From JAWXTS01 sp044433305 (GTDB taxonomy: Bacteria > Bacteroidota > Bacteroidia > Bacteroidales > Rikenellaceae): a stretch of DNA of 6,165 nucleotides. The stretch is taken from positions 1-6,165 of the forward strand of contig JAWXTS010000087.1 of assembly GCA_044433305.1 (NCBI GenBank), written 5' to 3'. The position numbers were made by a program, and so were the translations under genes. The notes beneath the pieces were generated by a model. It saw only the letters and a list, made by a program, of their open reading frames with translations. It was not told the DNA's origin and did no database searches. Positions 4,268-6,165 of the stretch are shown one piece after another. Within the stretch, counting starts at the first letter, position 1, and every line of letters begins with the position of its first letter.

Positions 4268-6046
4268 ATGAGCATTGAAAATCAACTCTTAGAAGTTATC
4301 TCAGGCGTAGTAGAAGGTCTCTACGGTGCTGTTGATAAATCACTGGTTCAGATTCAGAAAACACGTAAGGAATTTGAGGGTGACTTTACGCTAGTGGTTT
4401 TCCCACTATTAAAAACAAGCCGTAAGTCTCCAGACGCTACGGCAACACAAATTGGTGAGAGCTTGGTCGAGAGTTCGCCAATAGTAAAGTCTTTTAATGT
4501 AATCAAGGGTTTCCTGAATATATCCCTTAAAGAGAGTTTCTGGGGCGGGCGTTTCAATGAGCTTGCAACTGCCGAGAACTTTGGTCAGGGTGAGCCTACG
4601 GGTCGCACAGTTATGGTTGAGTATTCGTCGCCAAATACAAATAAACCTCTTCACCTTGGACATATACGCAACAACCTGTTGGGTTATTCTGTTGCTAGCA
4701 TACTTCAAAAGGCTGGTAATCAGGTCAAGAAGGTTAACCTTGTGAATGACCGTGGTATACATATCTGTAAGTCTATGATTGCTTGGCAGCGTTTTGGTGC
4801 AGGTGAGACTCCTTTAAGCTCGGGCATGAAGGGCGACCACTTGGTTGGCAAATACTATGTCGAGTTTGATAAAGCTTATAAGGCAGAAATCAAAGAGCTT
4901 GTGGCTTCAGGCATGAGCGAGGATGATGCTAAGAAGCAGGCTCCAATAATGCTTGCAGCGCAGGATATGTTGCGAGAGTGGGAGGCTAAGGACCCTCAAG
5001 TGCGCGAGCTGTGGGAAACAATGAACGGCTGGGTTTATGAGGGCTTTGACATTACTTATAAAGCACTAGGCGTTGATTTTGATAGGGTATATTATGAGTC
5101 TCAGACCTACCTTTTGGGTAAGAGCCTTGTAGACGATGGACTAGCGCGTGGGGTGTTCTTCCGCAAAGAAGATGGCTCTGTGTGGGTAGATTTGGAGAGC
5201 GATGGTCTAGACCAAAAGTTGCTTCTAAGGGGTGATGGCACCTCAGTATATATGACTCAAGACTTGGGTACCGCACTTCAACGCTTCGAGGAGTATAAGA
5301 TGGACGGTATGATATATGTTGTTGGTAATGAGCAAAATTATCACTTCCAAGTATTGAAACTTATCCTTTCTAAGTTGGGCTACGGATGGGCAGATAGCAT
5401 CTATCACCTTTCTTATGGTATGGTTGAGCTTCCTGAGGGCAAGATGAAATCGCGCGAGGGAACTGTTGTTGATGCCGACGAACTGGTTGAGGGCATGGTT
5501 AGCACGGCACGCGAGATGGCCGCTGAACTGGGCAAGGGTGCAGGTGATGCCTCAGAGCTTGACTTCATAGGCAATACAGTAGGTCTTGGAGCTTTGAAAT
5601 ACTTTATTCTTAAGGTTGACCCACGCAAGACTATGCTTTTTGATCCTAAGGAATCTATTGACTTCAACGGAAATACAGGTCCGTTTATTCAATATACTTA
5701 TGCACGTATCCGCTCGGTGTTGCGCAAGGCAGCTGAAGTGGGCATAGATTATAAAGTGGCAGTGGATGGTGAGCGTCTTGTTGAGCGCGAAATATCGCTT
5801 GTTAAGATGTTGAGTAGCTACCCAGAGGTTGTTGCTCAGGCTGCTTCAGACTTCTCTCCAGCGGTCATCGCGGCTTATGTCTATGAGCTAGCCAAGGAGT
5901 TTAACGGCTACTACCACGACTACTCTATAATGAAGGAGGAAGACGCTGTTATCAAATCTCAACGACTTTATCTATGTGAGAAGATTAGCGAGGTTATCTC
6001 CTCGGGTATGTTGTTACTGGGTATCAATGTTCCAGAGAGAATGTAA
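4268..6046 (+). CDS. argS: Arginyl-tRNA synthetase
   Basis: ArgS is a class I aminoacyl-tRNA synthetase that joins arginine to tRNA-Arg using ATP; the enzyme needs its tRNA bound to activate arginine. The product is 592 residues, full length for the Bacteroidota form. The N-terminal Add-1 domain, which contacts the tRNA D-loop region, covers about residues 1-105 and ends with FNVIKGFLNISL (76-87). The Rossmann catalytic domain has SSPNTNKPLHLGH (120-132, the HIGH motif as HLGH), NLVNDRGIHICKSM (157-170), YMTQDLGT (328-335), GNEQNYHFQVL (353-363) and the degenerate KMSKS loop MKSREGTVVDADEL (393-406). A helical anticodon-binding DALR domain follows, with NGNTGPFIQYTYARI (467-481), up to the typical GINVPERM end. 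ATG 4268 fits the family N-terminus, and no Shine-Dalgarno is present. A -7 box at 4189-4196 and a hairpin after the stop suggest a single-gene transcript. The tRNA-Arg(UCU) in this window is one of its substrates. Confidence 0.97.
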   Translation: MSIENQLLEVISGVVEGLYGAVDKSLVQIQKTRKEFEGDFTLVVFPLLKTSRKSPDATATQIGESLVESSPIVKSFNVIKGFLNISLKESFWGGRFNELATAENFGQGEPTGRTVMVEYSSPNTNKPLHLGHIRNNLLGYSVASILQKAGNQVKKVNLVNDRGIHICKSMIAWQRFGAGETPLSSGMKGDHLVGKYYVEFDKAYKAEIKELVASGMSEDDAKKQAPIMLAAQDMLREWEAKDPQVRELWETMNGWVYEGFDITYKALGVDFDRVYYESQTYLLGKSLVDDGLARGVFFRKEDGSVWVDLESDGLDQKLLLRGDGTSVYMTQDLGTALQRFEEYKMDGMIYVVGNEQNYHFQVLKLILSKLGYGWADSIYHLSYGMVELPEGKMKSREGTVVDADELVEGMVSTAREMAAELGKGAGDASELDFIGNTVGLGALKYFILKVDPRKTMLFDPKESIDFNGNTGPFIQYTYARIRSVLRKAAEVGIDYKVAVDGERLVEREISLVKMLSSYPEVVAQAASDFSPAVIAAYVYELAKEFNGYYHDYSIMKEEDAVIKSQRLYLCEKISEVISSGMLLLGINVPERM

Positions 6047-6107
6047 TTATCGCGCTTAACTACCAAGGCGACTTTCGTCTCTGCTCTCGCAGTACAAATT
6101 ATAGTAT

Positions 6108-6160
6108 AAAAGATATGGGAATGACTGCAATATTGCTTGCCAGTCATTCCATATCTTTTT
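6108..6160 (+). terminator. Intrinsic terminator downstream of argS
   Basis: AAAAGATATGG (6108-6118) and AATGACTG (6120-6127) pair with CAGTCATT (6141-6148) and CCATATCTTTT (6149-6159). G6119 is the only bulge in a stem of about 19 bp. The loop covers 6128-6140, and the 3' arm ends in TTTTT (6156-6160). The hairpin begins about 60 bases after the argS stop. The left arm starts with AAAA, so the element could also end a convergent gene beyond the right edge. I see nothing else recognisable in 6047-6107. Confidence 0.85.
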
Positions 6161-6165
6161 CAGTA

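Overview
This is a chromosomal housekeeping segment from a member of the Bacteroidota, most likely the order Bacteroidales. Three observations support this. The proteins resemble the Bacteroides/Prevotella versions of AsnB, RecJ, a DusB-type dihydrouridine synthase and ArgS. The recognisable promoters carry the Bacteroidota -7 element TAnnTTTG instead of an E. coli-type -10. The start codons are preceded by A/T-rich sequence with no Shine-Dalgarno motif. I cannot name a genus or species.

Layout from left to right: (1) the last 100 codons of asnB (asparagine synthase B), running in from the left edge on the + strand; (2) a perfect 36-bp inverted repeat that can terminate both asnB and the opposing tRNA gene; (3) a complete tRNA-Arg(UCU) gene on the - strand with a strong Bacteroidota promoter; (4) about 820 bp of A/T-rich DNA without a convincing protein gene, holding a promoter-like -7 box and two terminator-like hairpins, all read on the + strand; (5) recJ on the + strand; (6) an 18-19 bp hairpin shared as terminator by convergent recJ and dus; (7) dus on the - strand; (8) a short divergent intergenic region with two -7 boxes 12 bp apart and a 13-codon upstream frame; (9) argS on the + strand; (10) a hairpin terminator near the right edge.

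The protein genes are separate transcription units, not one operon. Three loci share a theme of tRNA function: tRNA-Arg(UCU) is a substrate of ArgS, and Dus-family enzymes modify D-loop uridines of tRNAs. recJ belongs to DNA repair, and asnB to amino-acid synthesis.

I see no mobile element, CRISPR array, defence module or biosynthetic cluster. The most interesting stretch is the gap between the tRNA and recJ, where an orphan promoter-like box and orphan terminators suggest an unannotated + strand RNA. The compact divergent dus/argS control region with its mini-ORF is the second point worth checking.
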